Under the pieces are notes generated by a model. The model did not search any database. It was not told where the DNA came from and saw only the letters and a program-made list of their open reading frames with translations. A stretch of DNA of 64,000 nt, from the NCBI RefSeq assembly GCF_051594765.1, contig NZ_JBPPGJ010000020.1, positions 46,475-110,474 on the forward strand, read 5' to 3'. Origin of the DNA: Paenibacillus_AR sp051594765 (GTDB lineage Bacteria > Bacillota > Bacilli > Paenibacillales > NBRC-103111). Positions within the stretch are counted from its first letter, which is position 1. Each line of letters opens with the position of its first letter. Positions 26,023-35,013 of the stretch are shown here, in pieces. A program made the translations under genes and the position numbers.

Positions 26023-26094
26023 ATGATTCCTATCCTCATCGTGATTCTGCTCATGATCGTCTGGTTCGTGATTCTCTTCGTCCAGAAGGACTAG
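26023..26094 (+). CDS. Possible 23-aa hydrophobic microprotein
   Basis: ATG 26023 to TAG 26094 encodes a peptide that is nearly all Ile, Leu, Val, Met and Phe with one Trp and ends in QKD, a perfect single membrane helix. GGGGGGAG, part of the hairpin upstream, lies 10 nt before the ATG and could act as ribosome binding site or hide it. It overlaps the last codon of the convergent HD-GYP gene. Short hydrophobic open frames do occur by chance, so this is tentative. Confidence 0.35.
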   Translation: MIPILIVILLMIVWFVILFVQKD

Positions 26095-28112
26095 AGGCTC
26101 CTGCTCCCGCTTCCGTTCCCGCTGTGCAGCAGGCTGCTCCTCGACAGCGTCTCGGTGTATACGTAGCACGTGCTGCAGGACTTTCCATGCTCCCTGCAGC
26201 AGTTCGATTCCTGCTCCCAGCAGGGCTTCACCGTATTTCCATAGGCGGGGCATGCAGAGCAGATGTCCGACGGCGTGCAGTTCATCTCCCAGCAGGGTCC
26301 CAGGGCCCCCCCTGCAGACGCTGCCGGAGTGCGGCTCTTCTGCTGGAGCCACTGGTCCAACGCCTCCACGATAGAGCCGTCCAATTCCGTGCCAGCGATA
26401 GCCCGGAGCTGCTCCATGGCCGAGCCGAAGGGGGCGGGATCCCGATAATCCCTGCCTCCGATCATCGCCACGAAGCTCTGAGACACCGCGATGATCCTGG
26501 CCCCTAACGGTATGTCTTCTCCAGAGAGGCCAGCCGGATACCCCTTACCGTCGATCCGCTCATGGTGGCAGCGGATCATATCTGCAAGCTCCTTGTCTCC
26601 ACCCATACGCTCCACGGCGGCAGCTCCAAGCTCCGCATGCCGCTTCATCCATCCGTACTCTTCATCCGTATAGGTTCCCGCCTTCCGCATCAAGCCGCCC
26701 GGCAATCCCAGCAGTCCGATATGCGCCAAGGAGGCGGCCTGCGCCACCTGCCGGATCATCCGGCTGCCAAGTCCCAGCTCCTTGGCCAGAATCGCCGAGT
26801 ACCGGCTGATCATCTCCGAATAACCGACCGTATAGGGAGACAGCAGGTCCATGAAGAGCGCCAGATGCTTCAGAAGGTCCATACGGACAGACCGTGCCAT
26901 AGGATCGGAGCTCTCAGGATCGGGAGCGTGGAGAAGGGCTTCGTGCCCAAGGATCTTCCCGGCTGCACGAAGCGCCCGCTCCAAGGAAGCGACCCCTTGT
27001 ATAGGGCGTTCTGCGGATTCTGGGGACAGCCCGTCGGACCGGCACAGCATCAGCGCCTCCGCCTCTCCAAGCCGGATCCTGAGCATCACCCATCCTCCGC
27101 CCATTTCTCCGATGACTGTAGGCAGATCTTCCTCCGGTCCCGCTTGATCCGCCATCACGGTCCGTATCTTCTCCCCGGCCGCCAGTTCCAATAAGCGGCG
27201 GACAGTCTCTTCCTCCGCCAGCCGATCCATATGCTCCTTCTTCAACCCGGAAGAGAAGGCGGCCGAGAAGCCTTCTCCCGCCCCCGTCTTCCGCAGAAGG
27301 AGCGCCGTTCCGGCCTGCATATGCCGGCCGATGAGCTGCAGCAGGAGCTCCGCCACACGGATCGGCTCCTCCAGGAGCTGAACCAGATCGAAGGCCGGAA
27401 CCGATACGACCGTGGCAGCTGGGGTTGGGACAGCAGCAGACACCGTCGCGTTCAGCGGAAAGTCTGCCTTCGTATCCGCAGCCGCCCCACCTTGAACCGT
27501 CGGCCCCGTCAATGGGCCGCCTCTCTCCCCGTTCTCCTTGTCCCTCTCCAGGCCCAGCGCCAGGTCCAGCATTCCTGGAAGAAGTTCTCCCAGGAAGCCC
27601 AGCTCCCGCAGCACACTCCGGCTCACCCTTCGGACCGGGCCCGCCAGCAGCAGTCCCCTGCCGCCCTTCAAGGGAACCGCCAGCAGCTTCAGATCCAGAT
27701 GCTGCAGGTAGCCCGGCTTCTCCTCCAGCTGCTTCAGATCCATAGTGACAGCAGGCTGATAGCCCCTGCCCCGCTTGTACGGGACGAGCCCCGTATAGGA
27801 CGGGCCGATCTCTGCCGTTGCGTCGTCCGGCGTGCGAATCGCCCGAAGCCGATATGTGCCTTCGCGAGCGTCATACAGATAGAAGGCATAGCTCGGAACC
27901 CGAACGAGTCCGGACAGCTTGGCCAGCACCGCATTATAGAAGAACGCCGGATCCAGCTCCGGCCGAAGCTCCTTCAGAAGCTCCCGGGCCAGGTCCGATC
28001 GCCTCCCCAAAGCCCTTCTGCTTCTCGTGCCGAGCCAGACCGCCCAGGCCGACAGCAGCAGAAGAACCGCCAAGCCGATGGCTGCCGCAGTCCATCCGAT
28101 GGATCCGTTCAT
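26091..28112 (-). CDS. Degenerate HD-GYP protein with GAF-like domains and Cys-rich tail
   Basis: 673 residues. One N-terminal TM (about 9-28), two GAF-like regions (about 40-190 and 240-390) joined by a low-complexity linker, an HD-GYP domain (about 410-590), and a Cys-rich tail (about 605-652). The GYP part is intact (HHERIDGKGYP). The first catalytic motif, normally LHDIGKIGIP, reads LAHIGLLGLP, so the His-Asp pair and Lys are lost. Phosphodiesterase activity is therefore doubtful and a c-di-GMP receptor role is more likely, comparable to PelD in classical Pel systems. The tail (PCWEMNC, CSACPAY, PCWE, CC, CSTC) carries about ten Cys and could bind a metal or Fe-S cluster. Last gene of the PelF/PelG-like operon, overlapping DUF2304 by 4 nt. 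Confidence 0.8.
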   Translation of the reverse strand: MNGSIGWTAAAIGLAVLLLLSAWAVWLGTRSRRALGRRSDLARELLKELRPELDPAFFYNAVLAKLSGLVRVPSYAFYLYDAREGTYRLRAIRTPDDATAEIGPSYTGLVPYKRGRGYQPAVTMDLKQLEEKPGYLQHLDLKLLAVPLKGGRGLLLAGPVRRVSRSVLRELGFLGELLPGMLDLALGLERDKENGERGGPLTGPTVQGGAAADTKADFPLNATVSAAVPTPAATVVSVPAFDLVQLLEEPIRVAELLLQLIGRHMQAGTALLLRKTGAGEGFSAAFSSGLKKEHMDRLAEEETVRRLLELAAGEKIRTVMADQAGPEEDLPTVIGEMGGGWVMLRIRLGEAEALMLCRSDGLSPESAERPIQGVASLERALRAAGKILGHEALLHAPDPESSDPMARSVRMDLLKHLALFMDLLSPYTVGYSEMISRYSAILAKELGLGSRMIRQVAQAASLAHIGLLGLPGGLMRKAGTYTDEEYGWMKRHAELGAAAVERMGGDKELADMIRCHHERIDGKGYPAGLSGEDIPLGARIIAVSQSFVAMIGGRDYRDPAPFGSAMEQLRAIAGTELDGSIVEALDQWLQQKSRTPAASAGGALGPCWEMNCTPSDICSACPAYGNTVKPCWEQESNCCREHGKSCSTCYVYTETLSRSSLLHSGNGSGSRSL

Positions 28113-28558
28113 GACCCCACCGCTTTCCCGGAGCTCATGCCAGCCGCAGCGGAGGTTGCAGCCGATGCAGAAGCCACAGCCGATTCCGAACCGCCCCCGG
28201 CCTGACCCTGTTCCCTCTCCCGCCGCTTCTCCTCAAAATCCTGCAGCGCCATGCTCTGGGCCAGCTCCTTCACCTTATCATTCAGGTAGGAGATCTGGAT
28301 GGACATATACAAAACGATAAGCAGCAGCACCAGGGTGGAGAAGAGGAACAGAAGCGACGGAGCGTAATCGACGCCGATGGCATGCGCAGCCTGGTCCACC
28401 AAGGACGGGTATCCGGAGAGTACGAGAATGGCCCCCGACCCTACCAGCCAGACCAGGGAGAACTTCTCGGATATTTTGTTCCGCATGAGGAGGCTGACGA
28501 CCGTTCCGAAGAAGATGAGCCCGCAGAGCAGGAGAAAGACGTGCAGGACATTAGGCAT
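28109..28558 (-). CDS. DUF2304 membrane protein
   Basis: 149 residues with three hydrophobic helices (about 5-22, 33-52, 66-88), then a coiled-coil-prone charged stretch and a Ser/Ala-rich tail. The pattern VSLLMRNKISEKFSLVWLV is typical of DUF2304, which is often encoded directly next to a dolichol-phosphate-mannose-synthase-like GT2, as here with an 8-nt overlap. It probably partners that transferase in the membrane. Confidence 0.8.
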   Translation of the reverse strand: MPNVLHVFLLLCGLIFFGTVVSLLMRNKISEKFSLVWLVGSGAILVLSGYPSLVDQAAHAIGVDYAPSLLFLFSTLVLLLIVLYMSIQISYLNDKVKELAQSMALQDFEEKRREREQGQAGGGSESAVASASAATSAAAGMSSGKAVGS

Positions 28559-29288
28559 TTTTCTTCACCCTAAGCAAGATTTTGTGCTGGAGCAGGACGA
28601 TAAAGATGTTGAGCACCATCCGCATCATATAGATGACGGGCTTCACCCCTCCATGCTGGACGCTCTTGCCGTACGACCGGTCCCGCATGTTCGCCTGAAC
28701 CTCCGTAATCTTATAGTTCCGGTAGAGCAGCTGGATCAGGAAATCCGCATCCGGGTATTCCTGGGGAAACCGGTTGCGGACGGAATAATAGGCGTACGCC
28801 TTGCGGCGCACCGCTCGCAGGCCCGAGGTGGTATCCGTGATCCGCACGCCTGTCAGAACCCGGATGATCCAGCGGAAGAAGGACGCCGTCATCCGCTTCA
28901 AGAGCCCCACCTTCATCTCAATGTCGCTGCCGTTCAGGAACCGGGAGCCGATCACAATGTCCGAGTCCCCCTCCTCGATAGCCTTCGTCAGCTTGTGGAG
29001 GGTCGACGGGTCGTGCTGGCCGTCCGCATCGAACTGTATCACATAGGGGTACTGCCGGCTGTCGGCGAACTTGTACCCGGTCTGGACTGCCGCTCCATAG
29101 CCCAGGTTGGTCGGATGCGAGATCACCAGCACCCCCTCCGCCTGAGCCACGTCCGCCGTCCGGTCGGTGGAGCCGTCGTTCACGACTAGAATATCCAAAT
29201 CGAGATGCTGCCGCCGAATCCCCTGAACCACCTCGGCAATGCTGCTCTCTTCGTTATAAGCCGGAATAATCACCAATGATGTACTCAT
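28551..29288 (-). CDS. Glycosyltransferase family 2, polyprenyl-phosphate sugar synthase-like
   Basis: 245 residues with the GT-A motifs SLVIIPAYNEESSI, VVNDGSTDRT, NLGYGAAVQTGY and the metal-binding QFDADGQHDP. The DTTSGLRAVRRKAY region and length match the DPM1/GtrB-type branch that loads a sugar on a polyprenyl phosphate. Such a lipid-linked sugar would be the donor for GT-C transferases, and two GT-C-like proteins are encoded next to it. Cytoplasmic side of the membrane. Confidence 0.9.
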   Translation of the reverse strand: MSTSLVIIPAYNEESSIAEVVQGIRRQHLDLDILVVNDGSTDRTADVAQAEGVLVISHPTNLGYGAAVQTGYKFADSRQYPYVIQFDADGQHDPSTLHKLTKAIEEGDSDIVIGSRFLNGSDIEMKVGLLKRMTASFFRWIIRVLTGVRITDTTSGLRAVRRKAYAYYSVRNRFPQEYPDADFLIQLLYRNYKITEVQANMRDRSYGKSVQHGGVKPVIYMMRMVLNIFIVLLQHKILLRVKKNA

Positions 29289-29310
29289 CTGACTGAATCC
29301 CCCTCTAGCT

Positions 29311-31368
29311 TTATTCTAGTAGATTGTACGGACGGTTGCCATCCTGCCGGATCAAATAAATCCGCATGGAGGGCGTATCCATGAATACCGTCATAAAATC
29401 GTGGCTTTCCCGGTACCGTTCCGCCCAATCATAGGCGATGGCTTCAATCACGCGCCGCTTCTCCGGCACGCGATAGTAGTCATCCAACCGGCCGCCGGCA
29501 ACCGTCGGGAACGGCGCTTCAGCATCTTCCCGGGAGACGGCCTGGCGGGAGCCGAGGGGGATTTTTTCGACGAAGAGAAAGACGTAGTTGGTGGGGAAGC
29601 TGAAGGCCGCCTTGCTTCTCTCCCGGATCTCCTTGGAGAATTCCCACATATTATAGTGCCACCCGTAGCCCAGAACCATTGAATACTCCTCTATGGTCGA
29701 GACGATAGTCCACTCCTGATGGGGATAGTGGCTGCGAATCTGGATATAAGCCTGAACCGCCTCTTCGTATTGAAACCGGTCGCCCGGCGGAAGGGCTTGG
29801 GTGGGCTGGGTGAACAGGAACAGGAGCAGCAGGACGGAAGCAGCCAGCTTGGCGGTTCCCCGGATCCAGACGCTCCGGACGAAGAAGACGGCCTGCCGGA
29901 TTGTCAGCGCCATGACGATGGACGCCGCGATGACGAAGAAGATCTCGAGCCGGTATTCCGGAATGAAGACGGGAATCCCCAAGGCGCCGGCCTGATACAT
30001 GCCGAAGAAGAACAGCCCAAGGAACAGATAGACCAGGTTCATCCTCCAGTCCGTGTCCTCCCGAAGCCGGCGGCTGAGCCACCTCCGCAGCAGCAGAGCC
30101 GCTAGGGTCAGAAGGCCCAGCAACCCTGCACCAGCCAGGAGTGCCTTCATAAACGGCTGGTCCCGGTAGGTACTCCAGATTCCCGCCAAGGACCGGGCGC
30201 CGGTGGAATCCAGGGTGACGCTGTCCTTGATGAATTCGATGGAGGTCTCGTGAAAATGAAGGCCCGACGCCACCCCGAGCCCCAGCGGCAGCACCCCGAT
30301 TGCCCCGGCAGCCAAGAAGATGCCCGCCAGCTTCAGGAACCGTCCGGAGCGGAGAGCCTGATCCGCGTGCAGCACGAAGGTGATGATGTAAGCCACTCCC
30401 GTACATACGGCCACATACGGGTGAATGAATAACGTCAGGATCATGCACTCTGCCGCAAGCAGCAGGGATCGGCCCCGCCCGCTCCGGAAATAGTCGGCCA
30501 GGTAATGGATGCCGGGGAAGAAGAACAGGATGCCGTATTCCATGGACAGCGCGGACATCTGCCGCCATACGTATCCTCCGTAGATCCAGGATGATCCCGC
30601 AATGACGGCGAACACCGTGGCGACCAGGAGCACATCGCGGGAATAGCCCCGGTATAGAACGAAGAACAGCGTGCCCATCAAGAGCACGGCCGTCAAGGGG
30701 CCGATGTAGCGGACGATGTAATACGGATCCAGGAGATAGAATTTGTTCAGAACCGCGATGACCGCTTCGAAGCCGTAAGGATACACCCCGTCCACATAGA
30801 GCTGGTTGGTGCTCATGGCCTTGGCCCATTTCAGATGGACGTACGGGTCGGAGGAGGCGAAGTAGCTGTGCCCCACCGCATGGCTGAACCGGGTAGCCGC
30901 CACGATGCCCCAGCTGGCGAAGATGACGAGCCAAGCAACAGGGCTTCGGAGCATCTCCGCACCGGCTCTGCGCAGGGCCAGGATCGCGCGAGTGCGGAAA
31001 GCCCTGAACCTGCTTCGCAGCCGCCGGAGCAGCTTGCCCCGGTTATCCGTCAAGTCCAGCACCGTCATCACCTGCTTGGTCCCGAGCGATACGGTTCCCG
31101 CCCGGATCCGGCGGCGCAGCAGGAAGAGGCCTGCCACGAGCACCGCACCGTATAGAGAGATGGTCTCGTACAGCCCGGACAGGGCCAGCAAGTGAGCGAT
31201 GGTGATCAGGAAGACGTGGGAATGAATCAGGCAGATGACCCAGCGCTCCATCGAAGTGTCCTTCTCCCGGTCGAACGGCAGGACCAAGAGCGGGATGAAG
31301 TGGAAGAGCAGGAAATAAGACAGCGTAAACCGCAGCAGCTGCAAGAGACTCTCTAAGATATCCGCCAT
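29311..31368 (-). CDS. Multi-pass membrane protein, GT-C-like, paralogue of 31370-33376
   Basis: 685 residues with about 12 hydrophobic helices. After two helices and a basic cytoplasmic loop there is an extracytoplasmic segment SSDPYVHLKWAKAM with an acidic residue where GT-C transferases (STT3, AglB, GT39 types) keep their metal site. A conserved stretch VDGVYPYGFEAVIAVLNKFYLLDPYYIVRYIGP follows. The C-terminus is a soluble domain of about 150 residues (QEWTIVSTIEEYSM). The first loop, the transmembrane core and the tail can all be aligned by eye with its neighbour. I infer a sugar transferase using a lipid-linked donor, or a polymer channel subunit. The gene starts 1 nt after the previous stop. 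Confidence 0.65.
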   Translation of the reverse strand: MADILESLLQLLRFTLSYFLLFHFIPLLVLPFDREKDTSMERWVICLIHSHVFLITIAHLLALSGLYETISLYGAVLVAGLFLLRRRIRAGTVSLGTKQVMTVLDLTDNRGKLLRRLRSRFRAFRTRAILALRRAGAEMLRSPVAWLVIFASWGIVAATRFSHAVGHSYFASSDPYVHLKWAKAMSTNQLYVDGVYPYGFEAVIAVLNKFYLLDPYYIVRYIGPLTAVLLMGTLFFVLYRGYSRDVLLVATVFAVIAGSSWIYGGYVWRQMSALSMEYGILFFFPGIHYLADYFRSGRGRSLLLAAECMILTLFIHPYVAVCTGVAYIITFVLHADQALRSGRFLKLAGIFLAAGAIGVLPLGLGVASGLHFHETSIEFIKDSVTLDSTGARSLAGIWSTYRDQPFMKALLAGAGLLGLLTLAALLLRRWLSRRLREDTDWRMNLVYLFLGLFFFGMYQAGALGIPVFIPEYRLEIFFVIAASIVMALTIRQAVFFVRSVWIRGTAKLAASVLLLLFLFTQPTQALPPGDRFQYEEAVQAYIQIRSHYPHQEWTIVSTIEEYSMVLGYGWHYNMWEFSKEIRERSKAAFSFPTNYVFLFVEKIPLGSRQAVSREDAEAPFPTVAGGRLDDYYRVPEKRRVIEAIAYDWAERYRESHDFMTVFMDTPSMRIYLIRQDGNRPYNLLE

Positions 31369-31369
31369 A

Positions 31370-33376
31370 TTACCCCCCCCATAGCAATTGGTTTCGCTCC
31401 TCCGCCGTCATCTCCCGATGGATGCGGTACACCGCTAGAGCTTCATCTTCATAAAATCGCGTCGCATCGCCCCAAGCCGCCCGATGCCGGTCGATCCACA
31501 GCTTGAGCCGGGCCTCTTCCCGGCTCCGTTCCCCATCCGGATCCGGAGACGGCATCCGCTTCTCATAGAAGAGGAAGACGTCATGGGTGACCTCCGGATC
31601 CGGCTTCTCTTCATTCCAGCGGGTCAGGTAAGGCCGCTCCGGATCGTAGTCCTCGAGCAGATCGGACACCTTCATATGAAAGCCGCTCTCCATCGCCAGC
31701 GTCCCCTCCTGCGAGACGATGGTCCAGGTCCGGGTCGGAAGCATGCTGCGGATCCGCAGGTACTGCCGGACGCTGCTCTCCGACTCCAGCTTGGCGGACA
31801 CCGGAGGAGACGGCGGATGAAGCAGAAGGGCCGCCACCGGCAGCAGGACGCCGGCAACCAGCTGCTGCGCCGCATAGACACGGCTCCGGTGCTGCAGTAG
31901 TCCGGCAACCAAGCCCCAGGCGGTGCCTAAGAGGAACGGCAGCAGCCAGGCCCAGAGGGCATCCGCCCGCAGGGATAGGGCGCCAGCCGCCGATGCAGAT
32001 GCCGATGCTGGTATCAAGCTGCCGGGAAGCTTCAGGAGCAGGGCGGCGGCACCGAGCAGAAGCACAAAGACGCCTGTGCGGAGCTTCTCTGCAGACGACC
32101 TGCTCCGCCCGGCAGCCGGCAGCAGCAGGAGGCACACGAGGCCGGTGGCGAGCAGCGTTCCGGCGGCCGTAAGCTCCACTGCGCTACGGAACAGCGGCCA
32201 CTCCCACCCGAGCCGTACTTCCGGCCACGGCAGCCAAGACGCCGCCGCCACCGGGTGCCTACCCATGAGCAGGCCTAGCCCCAATGGCAGCATGGCAACC
32301 AGGCCCGCTCCAGCCCCGGCCAGCGCAACTGCAAGGCTGAACCGCCCGGATTCCCGGGGCGCCGCAGTCAGATGCACGGCGGCCAGGAGCAGATGAGCCG
32401 TCAGAGCGAAGCCATAGACCACCGGATGGATCAGGGCGGCCGCACCCAAGCAGAACCCGGCGCGCAACAGCCATACCCGCTGCCCGCCATTCAGATAGCG
32501 GGAGGTGAAGACCAGCCCCGGCAGGACGAAGATCGCTGCGAAGCCGCCCGCATGGGCCGCTGCCTGCCCGTTCCACCCCAGCGGGTCCACCACCCCCTCC
32601 ATCCAGCCGTACCCCGCTGCCGCAAGGATGCCGGCAGAGTAGACACCGGTGAGGCGGGTAACGGCGAAATATAAAGAGAGCGTCAACAGCACGCCGATTA
32701 GTGGACCGGTAAATTTCTGAATGTATAGCGGATCCACCGGCGATAGTCTGGACATGGCGGACAGAAAGAGAGGCAGCCCCTCCGGCTGCAGCCCGTCCTG
32801 GAACAGCTGCTGGCCCCGGAGCTGCTTGATCCCGCGCAGCAGCCTGTAGCTCTCAGCCCCGCCCGGCGCAAGGTTGCGCAGAGCGTCATGGAACCGCAGA
32901 GCGGCGGTGACGGCCAATACGGTTCCCAAGAGCAGCAGCCGGATGAACCTTGCCGAGCCGAAGAGCTCCGCCATACGGCGGCGCGACGTCGCCGCCTGTT
33001 CCAAGGTCCACGCTGTGACTGCCGGTACCAGTCTCCACTGGCCGTCCAGCAGATCGTACAGCTTCACCTCCGCCCCGTGGGCTTCCATCCGCTTGGAGGC
33101 GGCGATCCATCGCATCAACGGCCTACGGGCAGCCGCCACGATCAGGATGACCGCCATGGCGATCAGCTCGAACAGCTTCAAGGCCACCAGGGCATAGCCC
33201 AGCAGGATGGTGAAGAAGCATGCCCCTGCCAGATGGCCCCAGAACCGTTCCTGCCGGCCCCCTCCGTCCTTATCGTGACGGGCGAAGATGAGGCGCGGGG
33301 CCAAGATGGCCATCAGGAAGAAGGCAGCGGCGTACTGCAGCAGAGGGTACAGGGAACCGGTCCATGTCGCGTGCAT
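31370..33376 (-). CDS. Multi-pass membrane protein, GT-C-like, paralogue of 29311-31368
   Basis: 668 residues from ATG 33376, chosen because AGGAGG lies 9 nt upstream; longer frames run into the flippase-like gene. About 13 hydrophobic helices. The segment GAESYRLLRGIKQLRGQQLFQDGLQPEGLPLFLSAM, then VDPLYIQKFTGPLIGVLL, matches the neighbour's DPYVHLKWAKAM and DPYYIVRYIGPL. The C-terminal soluble part has RTWTIVSQEGTLAMESG, again like the neighbour. In the acidic loop it has AESYRL for SDPYVHL, so the two copies may have different roles. High G+C and Ala/Leu rich. Function unknown. Confidence 0.65.
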   Translation of the reverse strand: MHATWTGSLYPLLQYAAAFFLMAILAPRLIFARHDKDGGGRQERFWGHLAGACFFTILLGYALVALKLFELIAMAVILIVAAARRPLMRWIAASKRMEAHGAEVKLYDLLDGQWRLVPAVTAWTLEQAATSRRRMAELFGSARFIRLLLLGTVLAVTAALRFHDALRNLAPGGAESYRLLRGIKQLRGQQLFQDGLQPEGLPLFLSAMSRLSPVDPLYIQKFTGPLIGVLLTLSLYFAVTRLTGVYSAGILAAAGYGWMEGVVDPLGWNGQAAAHAGGFAAIFVLPGLVFTSRYLNGGQRVWLLRAGFCLGAAALIHPVVYGFALTAHLLLAAVHLTAAPRESGRFSLAVALAGAGAGLVAMLPLGLGLLMGRHPVAAASWLPWPEVRLGWEWPLFRSAVELTAAGTLLATGLVCLLLLPAAGRSRSSAEKLRTGVFVLLLGAAALLLKLPGSLIPASASASAAGALSLRADALWAWLLPFLLGTAWGLVAGLLQHRSRVYAAQQLVAGVLLPVAALLLHPPSPPVSAKLESESSVRQYLRIRSMLPTRTWTIVSQEGTLAMESGFHMKVSDLLEDYDPERPYLTRWNEEKPDPEVTHDVFLFYEKRMPSPDPDGERSREEARLKLWIDRHRAAWGDATRFYEDEALAVYRIHREMTAEERNQLLWGG

Positions 33377-33396
33377 CGCCGCCGACCTCCTTTTGC

Positions 33397-35013
33397 TCAG
33401 GATGCGGAATAGAGATAGTAATCCAGCCGTTTGATTACGCTCATGACCTGGATGCTCGAGAGCACGGCTGCCAGCAAGGAACCCGCCAGCAGCCCGAAGA
33501 TGGCGTACTCGTAACCCACCCAACGGCTTAGCAGGAAGCCGATGATGAAGTTGGCGATGATGCCCGGGAGCAGGGCTTTGTTCATTTTGACCGGCTGGGA
33601 CAGGGCGAACAGGATGACCGCGTTCATGAGGAAGACCGAGAGAACCGTGTAGGACGCCAGAGCCCAGAAGAGCACGAACCGGGTAACGGAGCTGGCCAGG
33701 AACGACTTGCCGTTGGCGAGGTCGTAATAATGATCCAACACGGTGGCGGCGTAATAGATCATAACCGCACTGATCACCGAAACCGCCACATGCATCACCT
33801 GGGTTCTCAGGTAGAGCCGCCGGTACTTCTTGTTCATGTCGCCTGTCCGGCTTCCCATGAACATCTTCTGCCCCGCCTCCAGGTCCTTCATCAGCCAGGA
33901 AACGCTGACCTCGCAGAAGCCCATGGGCAGCACCAGCATCAGCAGGGCGAAGTCCAGTCCCAGCTCGTATTCCCCCCGGAACCAGATGATGTAGGGCATG
34001 TAGACGCTGCTGGTGGACCAGGCCATGACCCGGTCGATATACAGAAAGGTGAAATAGAGGAAGCCATAGAAGAAATAATGCATCGTGGAATAGATCATGA
34101 TGGACATCCGGGGCAGCGGAGCGGGCTTCAGCCGCATCTTCTTCTCGTCATGCCGGAAGAAGATTCCGATGAGAAGAATGCCCAGAACGGACACCAAGGA
34201 TATGGCCAGCAATTGAGCATAGATGATATCCATGCCGAGTATCTTATACAGAACGTAAACCACCGCAATCCCCAGCATGATCAGCGCCGTGAACGTGATC
34301 TCCCGCCGAAGGATATACATCACGGTGACGGTCAGCCAGATGGAGTTCAGCAGAACGTAGTAGGCTACGATATAGACCAGCATCCGGTAAGGGAACAGCG
34401 TGAAGAGCAGATCCAGCACCAGCATTAAGAGCGCCACCGCGATGGCGACGATGAAGCCGACCCGGATGAACAGATAGGTGTTTCTGCGGGCAAGCTGGTA
34501 CTGCCCCTGTATCATATAGAAGAATCCCCGGCGCGCAATCGCCTGGGTGAACCCGCCGACGGTCATGAAGCTTAGGATGGTGCCGATGGCGATGCTCGTG
34601 GCCAGCTCCACCGACAGGTTCTCATAGGACCAGAGCGAGAATTTCAGCGTCAGCATGGAGAATACGGAGATGGCCATAGGCAGGGCGAAGATGACGCCCC
34701 GCAGGAAAGCCCGGGACAGCTCGGCGGCGGACGCCAGCCAGCCCTTGTTGCCAGTCTGCGGCACGTCGGTATGGACGAGCTTATCCTGGACGGCGATCCA
34801 CATGGCCTCCGCCAGTCCGAAGACATCGCTAAAGCCGAACTCCCTGCGGACCCGCCGGTCGTTCCAGCCCATGGATTCCAGTATGGCCGCAATCTCGTAG
34901 GAGTCCTGGAGCCGGCCTTGACGCTCCAGGACATCGTCCATCAAAGCGTTGAACACCGTCATCTGGTCCTGGCGGTGAAGGCCCAAGGGCTCCAGGCGGA
35001 TGCTCTCACTCAT
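33397..35013 (-). CDS. PelG-like polysaccharide transporter
   Basis: 538 residues. A soluble N-terminus of about 90 residues (EIAAILESMGWNDRRVRREFGFSDV) is followed by about 12 TM helices. The central YSTMHYFFYGFLYFTFLYIDRVMAWS closely matches the PelG pattern of a short helix, YF.FL, then DR..AW, and the TM pattern agrees with the MOP/PST exporter superfamily of PelG. In Pel systems PelG moves the polymer across the membrane together with the glycosyltransferase PelF, whose homologue is encoded three genes upstream. It overlaps the coiled-coil gene before it by 8 nt. Confidence 0.8.
   Translation of the reverse strand: MSESIRLEPLGLHRQDQMTVFNALMDDVLERQGRLQDSYEIAAILESMGWNDRRVRREFGFSDVFGLAEAMWIAVQDKLVHTDVPQTGNKGWLASAAELSRAFLRGVIFALPMAISVFSMLTLKFSLWSYENLSVELATSIAIGTILSFMTVGGFTQAIARRGFFYMIQGQYQLARRNTYLFIRVGFIVAIAVALLMLVLDLLFTLFPYRMLVYIVAYYVLLNSIWLTVTVMYILRREITFTALIMLGIAVVYVLYKILGMDIIYAQLLAISLVSVLGILLIGIFFRHDEKKMRLKPAPLPRMSIMIYSTMHYFFYGFLYFTFLYIDRVMAWSTSSVYMPYIIWFRGEYELGLDFALLMLVLPMGFCEVSVSWLMKDLEAGQKMFMGSRTGDMNKKYRRLYLRTQVMHVAVSVISAVMIYYAATVLDHYYDLANGKSFLASSVTRFVLFWALASYTVLSVFLMNAVILFALSQPVKMNKALLPGIIANFIIGFLLSRWVGYEYAIFGLLAGSLLAAVLSSIQVMSVIKRLDYYLYSAS

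Noticed and set aside
27231..28205. 324-codon plus-strand open frame opposite the HD-GYP gene
   Set aside because: Arg/Gln/Pro-rich low-complexity product typical of an antisense shadow in G+C-rich DNA.
29651..30934. 427-codon open frame on the minus strand in another phase within the GT-C-like gene
   Set aside because: Rich in Arg, Gly and Pro with no start signals; the other phase has clear membrane helices and similarity to its neighbour.
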